Below the pieces are notes generated by a model. That model made no database searches. It saw nothing but the letters and a program-made list of their open reading frames with translations, and was not told the origin of the DNA. A program made the position numbers and the translations under genes. DNA of 64,000 nucleotides, from the NCBI GenBank assembly GCA_963664465.2, contig CAXXSU010000002.1, positions 248,001-312,000 of the forward strand. The letters are read 5' to 3'. Position 1 is the stretch's first letter, and each line of letters opens with the position of its first letter. This document shows, one piece after another, positions 53,831 to 62,541 of the stretch. Source of the DNA: CAVOAK01 sp963664465 (GTDB lineage: Bacteria > Pseudomonadota > Alphaproteobacteria > UBA8366 > CAVOAK01).

Positions 53831-54866
53831 GGGTATCCTATTCGCTCTCGTAGTGCCTAGATCTGGGGGGCAGGGCTGGGTCTGCCCCCGACGAGCTTCT
53901 TGTATGGCACGGGCTCCAGTTGCACTGCTTGCTGGAGGAGTCGATAGAACAGGAGGCCGCGAGCTTTGGATCGGCGGCGATTGAAGCGGAACGTGAACTC
54001 GTCCAGATAGTAATCAAGCTGGGAGGCGCTAATAGCCCCATGGTGAATACCCAGCCACCACCGATCAAGGAGGCCGGCTACCCGATGAACTTGGGGCATG
54101 ACAATGTGGGCTGGGTCGCCGCTGGCGGAAATATTTTTCGGCTGGTGTTCGAAGCCGACTCCCGTGAGACCGTTGTAGGCTCGCCAGCCATCGGTTCGAA
54201 TCGTTGCTCCCGGGCACACAGCCGTTTGGACGAAAGGAATGAGGCTCTCGGCGGATGCGTCCTCGACACGCGCCATGCGGATACGACCGGTGCCCCGACC
54301 CCGGATTTCGGCGGCAATCGCGACAATCGATTTCTTGTTTGTTTTCCGCCCCGTAACGCCAACCTCCCGGCCGCCCACATAGGTTTCGTCGACCTCGACC
54401 TCGCCATTCAGAAGCTCTCTGCCCGGTCGAACCATGGCCCGGCGCAGCTTATGGAGCCATGTCCAAGCCGTTTGATAACCGCCCAGGCCGAGTATTCGTT
54501 GAACCCCAAGCGCACTGACGCCGTGCTTCTGATTCGTCACATACCACATCGCCTGGAACCAAAGCCGCAACGGTTTCCGCGTACCCTCGAAGATCGTCCC
54601 CGCGGTCGGCGACGTCTGACGTTGGCATCCCGCACATCGCTGTTGGCCCCTGGCCGTCACCCACGCCTCGGTTCCCCCGCAGGCCGGACACCGAAACCCG
54701 GCAGGCCAACGGACACGCCGAAGAAAATCCGCACAGGCGGCCTCAGAAGCGAACCAGTCGTCAAATTCCATAAGCGTGCGAGGGTAATCGATCCCGCCAA
54801 CGGGATGGGCAGTATTCTCGGCCATCACAACATCTTGCCACTACGAGAGCGAATAGGATACCCTAT
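53828..54866 (-). mobile_element. IS1595-family element, fourth in window
   Basis: Perfect inverted repeats of at least 25 bp beginning ATAGGGTATCCTATTCGCTC at 53828 and, complemented, at 54866. About 1039 bp. No 8-bp duplication is visible (left TACTTCTAT, right TTTTACAA), matching the loss of the yraN N-terminus: a deletion has occurred next to it. Confidence 0.88.
53857..54828 (-). CDS. IS1595-family transposase
   Basis: 323 aa. Zinc ribbon FRCPACGGTEAWVTARGQQR CAGCQRQTSP (split here), DDE blocks GEVEVDETYVGGREVGVTGR, ATIRTDGWRAYNGLTGVGFE and YLDEFTFRFNRRRSKARGLL. Same broad group as the enzyme at 42248-43267, not the ISXO2-like ones. Confidence 0.88.
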   Translation of the reverse strand: MMAENTAHPVGGIDYPRTLMEFDDWFASEAACADFLRRVRWPAGFRCPACGGTEAWVTARGQQRCAGCQRQTSPTAGTIFEGTRKPLRLWFQAMWYVTNQKHGVSALGVQRILGLGGYQTAWTWLHKLRRAMVRPGRELLNGEVEVDETYVGGREVGVTGRKTNKKSIVAIAAEIRGRGTGRIRMARVEDASAESLIPFVQTAVCPGATIRTDGWRAYNGLTGVGFEHQPKNISASGDPAHIVMPQVHRVAGLLDRWWLGIHHGAISASQLDYYLDEFTFRFNRRRSKARGLLFYRLLQQAVQLEPVPYKKLVGGRPSPAPQI

Positions 54867-54908
54867 TTTTACAATTCTAAACGGAACGGCGCTTTGGTGA
54901 TGTGCATT

Positions 54909-55025
54909 GTCCGCTTATGGCTACAAGCAGACCATCATTGTGAGTTTGGAATAGGTCCGCTTACCGGCCTAAAGCAGTCATCGGCAGTGGACACCTGGAA
55001 CGTCCGCCTATGACCCAAAGCGGAC
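54909..55025. repeat. Three-palindrome array (copy 1)
   Basis: Imperfect palindromes at 54909-54932, 54955-54979 and 55002-55025, each of the form GTCCGC ... GCGGAC, separated by 22-base linkers. The same a-b-c order and 46/47-base phase recur at 62237-62353 and 63527-63643, with an a-c pair at 61007-61076. The last palindrome here is GTCCGCCTATGACCCAAAGC followed by GGAC. Confidence 0.85.
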
Positions 55026-55086
55026 AGTATCCAAACACGGGCAACGGCCCAAATAGGATGTTCTATCGCAACCAGTTCTAACTAAT

Positions 55087-56372
55087 GGGCACCTCTAAGA
55101 ATTGGTGAGTTGCCGGAGGATATTGTTTAACTAGGCTGTCACCAGCTCCAGCCATGCCGGAGCCGAGATTTTCGGGGTCTTCCACGCTCCAATTGAGTTA
55201 TTTCCGCTTCAAGACCGTCCCCAGGCGGTCTTCTCCTCCGAGTATCGTCACACGGCCGCCGCGAGACGCTCCAGTTGGACCAGGCGGCGCATGTTGTAGG
55301 CGAGGTTCTTCAACCCGATCCGCGCCTTCGCCCGCACCAGCCCGACACTACGCACCAGCGTCCCGCCCATGTCGTTGCTCTGGGCCCCGAAGACATGCTC
55401 GACGCGGACCCGAACCGACGAACGGGTCTTGTTGCCTTGCTTCTCGCGCTCGCTCAACGGCTTGTTGCGGCGGCCCTTGCGATGGATCCGGCTCCGCAAC
55501 CCCTTCTCCTTCAGCGACGCCTCGATCTCCGCCGAGCGGTAAGCGCTGTCCGCCCACACACCCAAAGCCGTGTTGTCCCCATCCAGGATATCGTCGAGGA
55601 CTTGGCTGTCGTGCTCCGCCGCGTCGCTTACATGATAGCGCCGCACCAGCTTGTGCCGACGGTCCACGTTGACATGGTTCTTGTAACCGTAATGGCTCTT
55701 GCCGTGCTTCTTGGTCCACCGCGCCTCGACATCCTTTTGGCGCCGCTTTGCCGGCTTGTCCTCCCAGCCTGCCGGCGTCTCGCCCGCCTTTATCCGCGCG
55801 TTCTCCTCGCGGCTGTTGCGCTGTTTGGGTACCGCCACAATCGAGGCGTCGATGATCTGGCCGCCCATCGCCAGATAGCCCTGATCCTTCAGGTAGCCAT
55901 CGAACGTCTCGAATAAAGCCTCGATCACGCCAGCTTGCGTTAACTGTTCGCGGTACAGCCACACCGTCTTGGCGTCGGGAACCCGGCCCTCTAGACCCAA
56001 CCCCAGAAATCGCATGAACGACAGGCGGTCACGGATCTGATGCTCAACTTGGTCGTCCGAGAGATTGTAGAGCGCGCACAGAATGATCGTCTTGAACATC
56101 ACAATCGCATCCCACGGCTTGCGTCCCGCCCGCGATTTGCGCACCTTGTCCGCACGCCGCCACACCGCCTCAAGACGGGCGCGCAAGTCCTCCCACGGAA
56201 CCACCCCGTCGATCTTCAAAAGCGGCTCGTTCTTGGCGTCAAGACCGGAATACCGGTTCCCAAGATCGAAAAACCCCATCTGACCCATCAACCACGCCTC
56301 CCGCTATCAACAAATCGTCAACCCGATTCTAAATCGACGACGCCCGAAAAAGGAGAATTTTTAGAGGTTCCC
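55087..56372 (-). mobile_element. IS5-family element, copy 3 of 3
   Basis: 1286 bp, same ends as copies 1 and 2, in minus orientation. Flanked by TAAT at 55083-55086 and 56373-56376, a 4-bp target duplication, so it is an undisturbed insertion into the spacer left of the PycTM-like gene. Confidence 0.92.
55248..56291 (-). CDS. IS5-family transposase (copy 3)
   Basis: Identical 347-aa protein to copies 1 and 2, complete frame. Confidence 0.9.
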   Translation of the reverse strand: MMGQMGFFDLGNRYSGLDAKNEPLLKIDGVVPWEDLRARLEAVWRRADKVRKSRAGRKPWDAIVMFKTIILCALYNLSDDQVEHQIRDRLSFMRFLGLGLEGRVPDAKTVWLYREQLTQAGVIEALFETFDGYLKDQGYLAMGGQIIDASIVAVPKQRNSREENARIKAGETPAGWEDKPAKRRQKDVEARWTKKHGKSHYGYKNHVNVDRRHKLVRRYHVSDAAEHDSQVLDDILDGDNTALGVWADSAYRSAEIEASLKEKGLRSRIHRKGRRNKPLSEREKQGNKTRSSVRVRVEHVFGAQSNDMGGTLVRSVGLVRAKARIGLKNLAYNMRRLVQLERLAAAV

Positions 56373-56471
56373 TAATACTGGTTTCGTTCGTGGGGGCAGG
56401 TTACCACCCTGTCTTATTAATCCGTCAGGGACACGATCTTCTTCGGATCGAAGGATAAGGATTCCGTTACG

Positions 56472-57020
56472 ATGACCGACACGGGAACCTCCAATGATCG
56501 CTTCAATACGATGAGTTGTCTCTTGGCTGCTCTGAAGGAAGCCCAGGACACAGTGCGTGCCTACGATTCGAAGGCCCAGATTGTGGGTGTCGGCTTCATA
56601 TTTTCTATAGGTGTAATTACGAACTTCGGCGCGATGATCCCCAGTGAATGGGAGATCGGCGCGCTCGGTCTGATACTTGGGTGGACGTTAGCTATCGGTC
56701 CAATAGTTCTATTTGGCATGGTCCTTTATCCCTCACGTTCGATTGCTCCGGCTCTCGGACCCCGCGTCGACGCCGTCAAGCACACTTACTATTTACGCGG
56801 ACAAGATCGTAATCTCGACACTTATCTATCCGACATCGACTCCTGCAACTGGAAGGAGGAATTCGGGTGCGAAATCATGAAGGTCTCGGGATTACGGGAT
56901 CTCAAACGGCAGCGATTTATGAGGGCACTTTACGCCGCAGGCTTGAGCTACCTGGTGGTGATTGTTCTTCAAGTGAGTCGGTTACTTGGCATGGGAGAGC
57001 TTTCCTGGCTGTACCAGTAG
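56472..57020 (+). CDS. Membrane protein resembling Pycsar effector (PycTM/DUF5706)
   Basis: 182 aa. A helix with LKEAQDTVRAYDSKAQIVGV leads into two close membrane segments (GFIFSIGVITNFGAMI; GLILGWTLAIGPIVLFGMVL) ending in a PSRS turn. A third segment lies near the C-terminus (LSYLVVIVLQVSRLLG). The (A/Y)D(S/T)KA start and this topology are those of PycTM-type effectors. No cyclase gene is next to it; the IS5 copy 99 bases upstream may have removed it. AAGGATAAGG precedes the start. The assignment is tentative. Confidence 0.5.
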   Translation: MTDTGTSNDRFNTMSCLLAALKEAQDTVRAYDSKAQIVGVGFIFSIGVITNFGAMIPSEWEIGALGLILGWTLAIGPIVLFGMVLYPSRSIAPALGPRVDAVKHTYYLRGQDRNLDTYLSDIDSCNWKEEFGCEIMKVSGLRDLKRQRFMRALYAAGLSYLVVIVLQVSRLLGMGELSWLYQ

Positions 57021-57298
57021 TTTGAATACAACTTGATGATACTCATGAGAGGTAACATCAAAATTGTCGGAGCTACTCGGAAAGGGAACTGCTTTCCAAT
57101 AACCCCCTGTCAATGGCGGAGCAAAAAGGGACCACCTCGGCGGTGTAAGAAGGGACCGCTTGGCGGCTGCGGGCTTGTCCCCGTAGTCCACGGGAGGGCC
57201 CCGCGTGCGACGCGGCGTGCCCTCAACAGGCTGACGCGGCGGCGCGCGCGGGAGGGACCTGTGGGCCCACGGGGTCAAGCGTGGGCTGGGTGGTCGGT

Positions 57299-58063
57299 TC
57301 AGTTAGCAGTCGGGGTTTGACGCCTGCGGCTCTGGTTGAGCCTGTAGCTGTCACCGTTCATCTCGAGGATGTTGACGTGGTGGGTGAGGCGATCGAGGAG
57401 CGCGCCGGTGAGGCGCTCGGAGCCGAACACCTCGGTCCATTCGTCGAAGGGCAGATTGGTGGTGACCAGGGTCGAGCCCCGCTCGTAGCGTTGGCTGAAC
57501 ACCTCGAACAACAGCTCGGCGCCGGTCTTGGACAGCGGCACGAAGCCGAGTTCGTCGACGATCAGAAGCTTGTAGGTGGCGAGCTTCTTCTGGAACCTCA
57601 GCAGCTGCTTGTCATCGCGGGCCTCGATGAGTTCGTGGACCAGCGCGGCGGCGGTGATGAAGCCGACCGAGAGGCCCTTCTGGCAGGCCGCCAGGCCGAG
57701 ACCGAGGGCGATGTGGGTCTTGCCGGTCCCACTGTTGCCGAGCGCGATGAGGTTCTCGCGGCGCTCGATGTACTCGCAGCGGGCCAGCTCCAGGACCAGC
57801 GCCTTGTTGAGCGAGGGGATGACCTTGAAGTCGAAGCTGTCGAGGCTCTTGACCACGGGGAAGCGCGCCGCCTTGATGCGCCGCTCGACCATGCGGCGCT
57901 CGCGGTCGATCAGCTCGAGCTCGGCGAGTCTCAACAGGTAGCGGACGTGATCGACGCCTTCCGAGGCGCACTGCCGGGCGATCTTGTCGTACTCGCGCAG
58001 GAAGGTCGGCAGCTTCAGCGTCTTGAGGTGGTGGGCGAGCAGCACTTGCGGTGTGTCGGTCAT
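57299..58063 (-). CDS. istB: IS21 transposition helper ATPase
   Basis: 254 aa. DnaC/IstB-type AAA+ ATPase with LIALGNSGTGKTHIALGLGL (Walker A) and YKLLIVDELGFVPLSKTGAE (Walker B), then STLVTTNLPFDEWTEVFGSE. Start 58063 overlaps the istA stop (ATGA at 58060-58063). Confidence 0.93.
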   Translation of the reverse strand: MTDTPQVLLAHHLKTLKLPTFLREYDKIARQCASEGVDHVRYLLRLAELELIDRERRMVERRIKAARFPVVKSLDSFDFKVIPSLNKALVLELARCEYIERRENLIALGNSGTGKTHIALGLGLAACQKGLSVGFITAAALVHELIEARDDKQLLRFQKKLATYKLLIVDELGFVPLSKTGAELLFEVFSQRYERGSTLVTTNLPFDEWTEVFGSERLTGALLDRLTHHVNILEMNGDSYRLNQSRRRQTPTAN

Positions 58064-59559
58064 GCGCCGAGCCCCGACAGCAGGCTCATGTACGACTTGG
58101 CGGACGTCATCGCGACCCGGGCGCGCGGCAGATACGGATAGACGTCGAGGTTGAGCCTGGGCGGCCGCCGCTCGATGCGGCACAGTACCAGGTGCTTCAC
58201 CGCATCAAAGCCGATTGCGCCGAGCCGCAGGGCGTCGCCGACCGCACCCTCGACCTCCTCGAGCCGGAAGGTCTCCAGTAGACGGAGCACCTGGACGTAC
58301 TCGCGCTTGCCTGCCTTGCCCATACGAGCTTCGAGGAGCCGCCGCAGAGTGATGAAGGCCTCGGGCAGGTCCCAGCCCGCCAATGGCGCGGCCTGGTCGA
58401 GGGCGCCGATCTTCTGCTCGATCAAGGGCAGGTAATGCAGCGGGTCGAAGATCAGGTCCTCGCTGTCGTAGGACCGGCGGTGCCGGGCGATCACCTCAGC
58501 CCCGCAGCTGATCACCACCTCATCGACGTAGCCCCGGATGAGCACCTCACGGTGGCCGTAGGCCACGGGCACGGAATAGTCGTTGCTGCGGTAACGCACC
58601 AGCGACAGCGAACTCGCCCGTCCAGGGCGCTTATCGCAGGCATCATAGGGAGCAGGCGGCAATGGCAAGAGAACTTGACGATCCCGCTCGAGACGCTCGC
58701 CGATGGTCTCCTTGTGGCCCCGCAGCCGCGCCGCCTGGCGCCGGCGGCACTGTTCGGCGAGAGCATCGTTGAGGGCCGCGAAGCTCTCGGCACGCGGGAC
58801 GGGGACCAGGAAGTTCCGCCGGATGAAGCCGACCAGTCCCTCGACCTTGCCCTTGTCGTTGCCCTTGCCCGGCCGGCCGAACCTGTCCTCGAACAGATAG
58901 TGGGACTGAAGCTCCGTGAAGACGCGCGTTCGCTGCCGCTTCCCATCGCCCAGGATCCGGGCAACCGCCAGCTTGGTGTTGTCGTACAGGATGGAGCGGG
59001 GGACGCCGCCGAAGAACGCAACCGCCGCGTTGTGGCCATCGCAGAACGCCTCGGTCGTCTCCGCCGGGTAGGCCTTCACGAAGCAGGCATCACTGTGGGG
59101 AAGATCGAAGGCAAGGAAGTGGACCTTGCGCGCCACGCCGCCGATCACCGCCATCGCCTCGCCGAAGTCCGCCTGGGCGTGGCCGGGGGAATGGACGAGC
59201 GGCACGAACATCTCGCGCGACCGAAGCCGCCGCTCACGGACATAGTCCTTCACGATGGTGTAGCCGCCGGTGAACCCGTACTCGTCCCGGAGACGGTCGA
59301 AGATCCGCTTCGCCGTGTGCCGTTGCTTGCGGTGGCTGGTCCGATCGTCTTCCAGAATCCGATCGATGATCCCCGTGAACGGACCCAGCTTCGGCCGCCG
59401 TGGCGGCTTGCCGCGGCGATACCCCGGCGGCACCGAGAACGACAGCATCTTGCGTACCGTCTTGCGGTCCAGCCCGAACACCCGCGAGGCCTCGCGGGTG
59501 CTCATTCCCTCGACACGACACGCCCGCCGGACCCGCGCGTACATCTCCACCCGATACAT
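58060..59559 (-). CDS. istA: IS21 transposase
   Basis: 499 aa. An N-terminal helix-turn-helix (MSTREASRVFGLDRKTVRKM), then the DDE/rve core HSPGHAQADFGEAMAVIGG (Asp), GVPRSILYDNTKLAVARILG (Asp) and RPGKGNDKGKVEGLVGFIRR (Glu). The frame is intact and coupled to istB. Confidence 0.93.
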   Translation of the reverse strand: MYRVEMYARVRRACRVEGMSTREASRVFGLDRKTVRKMLSFSVPPGYRRGKPPRRPKLGPFTGIIDRILEDDRTSHRKQRHTAKRIFDRLRDEYGFTGGYTIVKDYVRERRLRSREMFVPLVHSPGHAQADFGEAMAVIGGVARKVHFLAFDLPHSDACFVKAYPAETTEAFCDGHNAAVAFFGGVPRSILYDNTKLAVARILGDGKRQRTRVFTELQSHYLFEDRFGRPGKGNDKGKVEGLVGFIRRNFLVPVPRAESFAALNDALAEQCRRRQAARLRGHKETIGERLERDRQVLLPLPPAPYDACDKRPGRASSLSLVRYRSNDYSVPVAYGHREVLIRGYVDEVVISCGAEVIARHRRSYDSEDLIFDPLHYLPLIEQKIGALDQAAPLAGWDLPEAFITLRRLLEARMGKAGKREYVQVLRLLETFRLEEVEGAVGDALRLGAIGFDAVKHLVLCRIERRPPRLNLDVYPYLPRARVAMTSAKSYMSLLSGLGA

Positions 59560-59645
59560 CCCCCCGCCTTCCAGTCAGAGCAACCCTGACAGAAGGCTAT
59601 ACGCGGTCCCATTTTGGTCCGCCACAGCCGGATCAACCGGCCGCT

Positions 59646-60134
59646 TCAGTGGGGGATTATTGCGCCGCCGTTCTCAAGCGCGTGGTCAATGAGCGAGGGA
59701 TGTCGATTGAGAATGTTAGCTGCCAGGGCCGCACCTCCCGAATGGGCGGCAACCACAACCTTGCGGGCGTTCCAGCGGCCTCTGAGTCCACTGATTGCAT
59801 CTGCAATCGCCTCGGTGTTCGTGACGTTAATACTGTCGCCTACTGACTCTCCTCTTTCTCCGTCGGATCGATTTCCCTGAGGATCGATATAACCCGGTCT
59901 AAGCAAACCGACCGCGACCACGTCACTGTTGGCCATTGCCACCTTTCCAGAAAATGCGTATTGGTACTCAGGTTCATGGAACGGTGCGTCGCCGTGAATG
60001 ACCACCATCAGAACTGGTTTCTCGCTTAATTCCTCGCTTTCGAACGTGCGTATTCCCAGGCGATAGGGTCCACCTTGGATCCACGTTTGTTCACCAGAAT
60101 TGGGCGCAACTATTTTGGACGTCGCTTTCATCAA
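59646..60134 (-). pseudogene. Alpha/beta-hydrolase, 3' truncated by IS21
   Basis: 162 codons: VLMVVIHGDAPFHEPEYQYA (oxyanion region), VVAVGLLRPGYIDPQGNRSD and nucleophile elbow ARKVVVAAHSGGAALAANIL (Ser of HSGG). The frame meets the IS21 end soon after (DHALENGGAI), before the acid and His of the triad. Likely inactive. The missing part was not seen left of the IS. Confidence 0.65.
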
Positions 60135-60233
60135 CCGCCAATTTCAACCTATTATGCAGATTAATTCCTCGAAGCAGATGAACTGACTTGGTACTGAATC
60201 CTCGGGTCTGGCAAATTATCTAAGGAATGCAAG

Positions 60234-60806
60234 ATGATTACGTTCTCTGAGAGAGTTGGTACAAATTGGATAGGGATATGCTTGTTCCTTACACTTGTTC
60301 TTGGCGTCGACCCGATGTCTCCATCTTTGGCGCGCCAATGGAACGAAACGCCACAATCCAAGGCGCGGGAATATTCGAAAATCGTTGACCAACGATCTGC
60401 AAAGGAGCTCGTTGTAGTTCTCTGGCTTGCGCCGCAACTCGTTCCGCCGGGCCCCACCGCGGCACAAACAAAGAGAGTCTTAGAGGACTTCACCGTGATT
60501 GGATTGATCCATGCAGACATAAATGAAAATGGCTCTATGAACTTCAGGAAAATATCCAAGCTCAATCTTAAGCCATTTCACGGCGGATTGGAGGCACCGA
60601 TAAGTAGGGGGGCTTTGCCACCTTTGGCAGCCGGAGCTATTGTCGCCATAGAGCAAGTTTTCTCGCAAGAACTTGGAAATTTGGGTAAGGGGACGAGTTG
60701 GTTCGTATTTGGTGGAAAATGGAACGATAGCTGTGGCAAAGGCGGGTTTTGGGTGCCATACGCAGGAACCGACTATGACTACACTATGCCAATGCCAGGT
60801 TGCTAA
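60234..60806 (+). CDS. Exported protein of unknown function
   Basis: 190 aa. A hydrophobic N-terminal segment (GICLFLTLVLGVDPM) looks like a signal or anchor. The soluble part includes KELVVVLWLAPQLVPPGPTA and the C-terminal SWFVFGGKWNDSCGKGGFWV PYAG, with Cys residues that may pair. AT-richer than its neighbours. ATG 60234 is weakly supported by AAGGAATG upstream. No family recognised. Confidence 0.5.
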   Translation: MITFSERVGTNWIGICLFLTLVLGVDPMSPSLARQWNETPQSKAREYSKIVDQRSAKELVVVLWLAPQLVPPGPTAAQTKRVLEDFTVIGLIHADINENGSMNFRKISKLNLKPFHGGLEAPISRGALPPLAAGAIVAIEQVFSQELGNLGKGTSWFVFGGKWNDSCGKGGFWVPYAGTDYDYTMPMPGC

Positions 60807-61006
60807 GCCTTCGCCATGCAACAGATCGAAACTCGCTTTCCGTATTCTCGCCACAACCGTGAACTGATAGGTGTTGAAATTTGGTATCGCCTTCGCTGGC
60901 GCGCTGGTGATCTAGACGGGTAGGCCGTCTGAAAAGCGATCCTCAAAGTAGCAAATGATCTGTTAAACAAGAGGCCCGACCGAACGGTGGATTGATGATG
61001 CGAAAT

Positions 61007-61076
61007 GTCCGCTTCTGGCTGAAAGCGGACCATCATCGTGAGGCGTGGAAACGTCCGCTTATGACCCAAAGCGGAC
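61007..61076. repeat. Two-palindrome array
   Basis: Palindromes GTCCGCTT-N8-AAGCGGAC at 61007-61030 and 61053-61076, 46 bases start to start. Stems are perfect over 8 bp. Linker CATCATCGTGAGGCGTGGAA resembles that at 54933-54954. The rest of 60807-61227 holds no gene I can support. Confidence 0.85.
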
Positions 61077-61227
61077 CTTGAATGGGGTAAACTTACCTTC
61101 GACCCGGAGTCCCGTTGACCCGAGGCCTGTGTCTGGGATACGACCACAACTGCTTTTTCATTGCAAACTCCATCGACTTCTAGTCGCGCACTAGACGCGG
61201 CTGCTAAAGGGTTTAGGAGTTCCGACG

Positions 61228-61299
61228 ATGAGCGATATCAATAACGCCTTTGACCTGTTACATGCCCGTGACTTGATCTTCCGCTTCGTGCACGTTTGA
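61228..61299 (+). CDS. Possible 23-codon leader ORF before the FkbM gene
   Basis: MSDINNAFDLLHARDLIFRF then VHV. It has a strong ribosome site TAGGAG 8-9 bases ahead of ATG 61228 and ends 10 bases before the GTG start of the methyltransferase, which itself has a poor ribosome site. It could couple translation, or be the remnant of a longer N-terminus. Confidence 0.35.
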   Translation: MSDINNAFDLLHARDLIFRFVHV

Positions 61300-61309
61300 C
61301 AGAAATACC

Positions 61310-62128
61310 GTGAAAGATCTCCTCGGCGGATACGGCCATCATCGACTCAAGAAATGTCGGCACGGCTTCATGCTGTATAACGCGAACGACGCCGGGGTCG
61401 GTCGGTTACTCGATCTCTATGGCGAGTTCAGCCAGGACGAAGCGGCGTTTCTCGCCAAACTTCTGGCCCCCGGCGACGTAGTCATCGAGGTTGGGGCAAA
61501 TATTGGCGCGCTTACCGTTGGCTTGGCAAAAGTTGTCGGAGCAGAAGGTAAGGTCGTTGCAATCGAGGCTCATCCCGCGAATTTTTTGCTACTTTCAGCG
61601 AATATCGCTTTGAACAGCCTGAACAACGTGCAACCGATCAACATCGCGGCGGGTGCGAGCCGGGGAACGATCAACCTCCCAGATATCGATTTTTCGCGTC
61701 CTGGAAATTTTGGAATCGTCGAGCTGAGCGCTGGCGCGGATGGTGAAGAAGTGAGGATGGCTTCATTGGACGAGTTGCTGAACCCCGACCGATGCAAGCT
61801 GATCAAGATCGATGTTGAGGGCATGGAGCGAGAGGTCATCCTCGGTGCCAAGGCTATCATTGAACGCTTTCGGCCCGCGATTTACGTAGAGAACGACCGC
61901 ATAGATAAATCCTCGGCCCTTATCTCCACTCTTCTGGACCTGGGTTACGAGCTCTTTTGGCACACGCCGATGTTTTACAACGCCAACAATTTTTTCGCCA
62001 ACGCCGAAAACGCTTTCCCGAACGTTGCCTCTGCCAACATGATCTGTGCTCCAGCTTGGCTTACAATCAAAGGCTTCGATAAGGCGCGAGTCACGGGGCC
62101 CGATGAAACTTGGGAAGATTTAGCGTGA
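61310..62128 (+). CDS. FkbM-family methyltransferase
   Basis: 272 aa from GTG 61310. SAM-binding motif I DVVIEVGANIGALTVGLAKV, motif II VVAIEAHPANFLLLSANIAL, and the late FkbM block RCKLIKIDVEGMEREVILGA. Probably O-methylates a sugar or secondary metabolite; substrate unknown. Flanked by palindrome arrays on both sides. Confidence 0.85.
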   Translation: MKDLLGGYGHHRLKKCRHGFMLYNANDAGVGRLLDLYGEFSQDEAAFLAKLLAPGDVVIEVGANIGALTVGLAKVVGAEGKVVAIEAHPANFLLLSANIALNSLNNVQPINIAAGASRGTINLPDIDFSRPGNFGIVELSAGADGEEVRMASLDELLNPDRCKLIKIDVEGMEREVILGAKAIIERFRPAIYVENDRIDKSSALISTLLDLGYELFWHTPMFYNANNFFANAENAFPNVASANMICAPAWLTIKGFDKARVTGPDETWEDLA

Positions 62129-62236
62129 GCTTGGAAAATCCGCGCCTCAAACCAAAGGCGCCGCTTTGGTCCCCCGTGGTGCATCGCCTCGCCATGTAGG
62201 AAGCGACCGGCATAGTGTGAGACTAACGTCCACATT

Positions 62237-62353
62237 GTCCGCTTATGGCTATTAGTAGACCATCTGGGTGAGGTGCGGATACGTCCGCTTTTCGGCCTAA
62301 AGCGGTCATCAGTAACGCGCTGTTCAAACGTCCGCTCGTGACCCAAAGCGGAC
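62237..62353. repeat. Three-palindrome array (copy 2)
   Basis: Units at 62237-62260 (degenerate right arm AGTAGAC), 62283-62307 and 62330-62353, start-to-start 46 and 47 bases, as in the arrays at 54909 and 63527. It lies between the FkbM and TauD-type genes. Confidence 0.85.
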
Positions 62354-62541
62354 GTCGAACATCGCCTACTGACGATGCTTTTTTTGTATCAAATCCGAGA
62401 GGACAGCGGTGAGAAAATCATTTCTCCAACGGTGATTCAGGAATACGATCTTCGCAGTCCTCACGATTTCGGCGACTGTTCGGAAATTGTCGGCTGATAG
62501 CCGAAATTGCGTGACGTTGCTCTACGCGTGGGAGGCTGATC

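Larger units (their letters stand above)
57108..59627 (-). mobile_element. IS21-family insertion sequence (borders approximate)
   Basis: Opposed terminal motifs TGGCGGAGCAAAAAGGGACC near 57114 and, complemented, TGGCGGACCAAAATGGGACC near 59625, plus repeated AAGGGACC units inside the left end, as usual for IS21. Both sides also share AATAA(T)CCCCC further out (57098 and about 59660), so the true ends may lie 10-30 bases beyond. No target duplication found. Confidence 0.75.
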
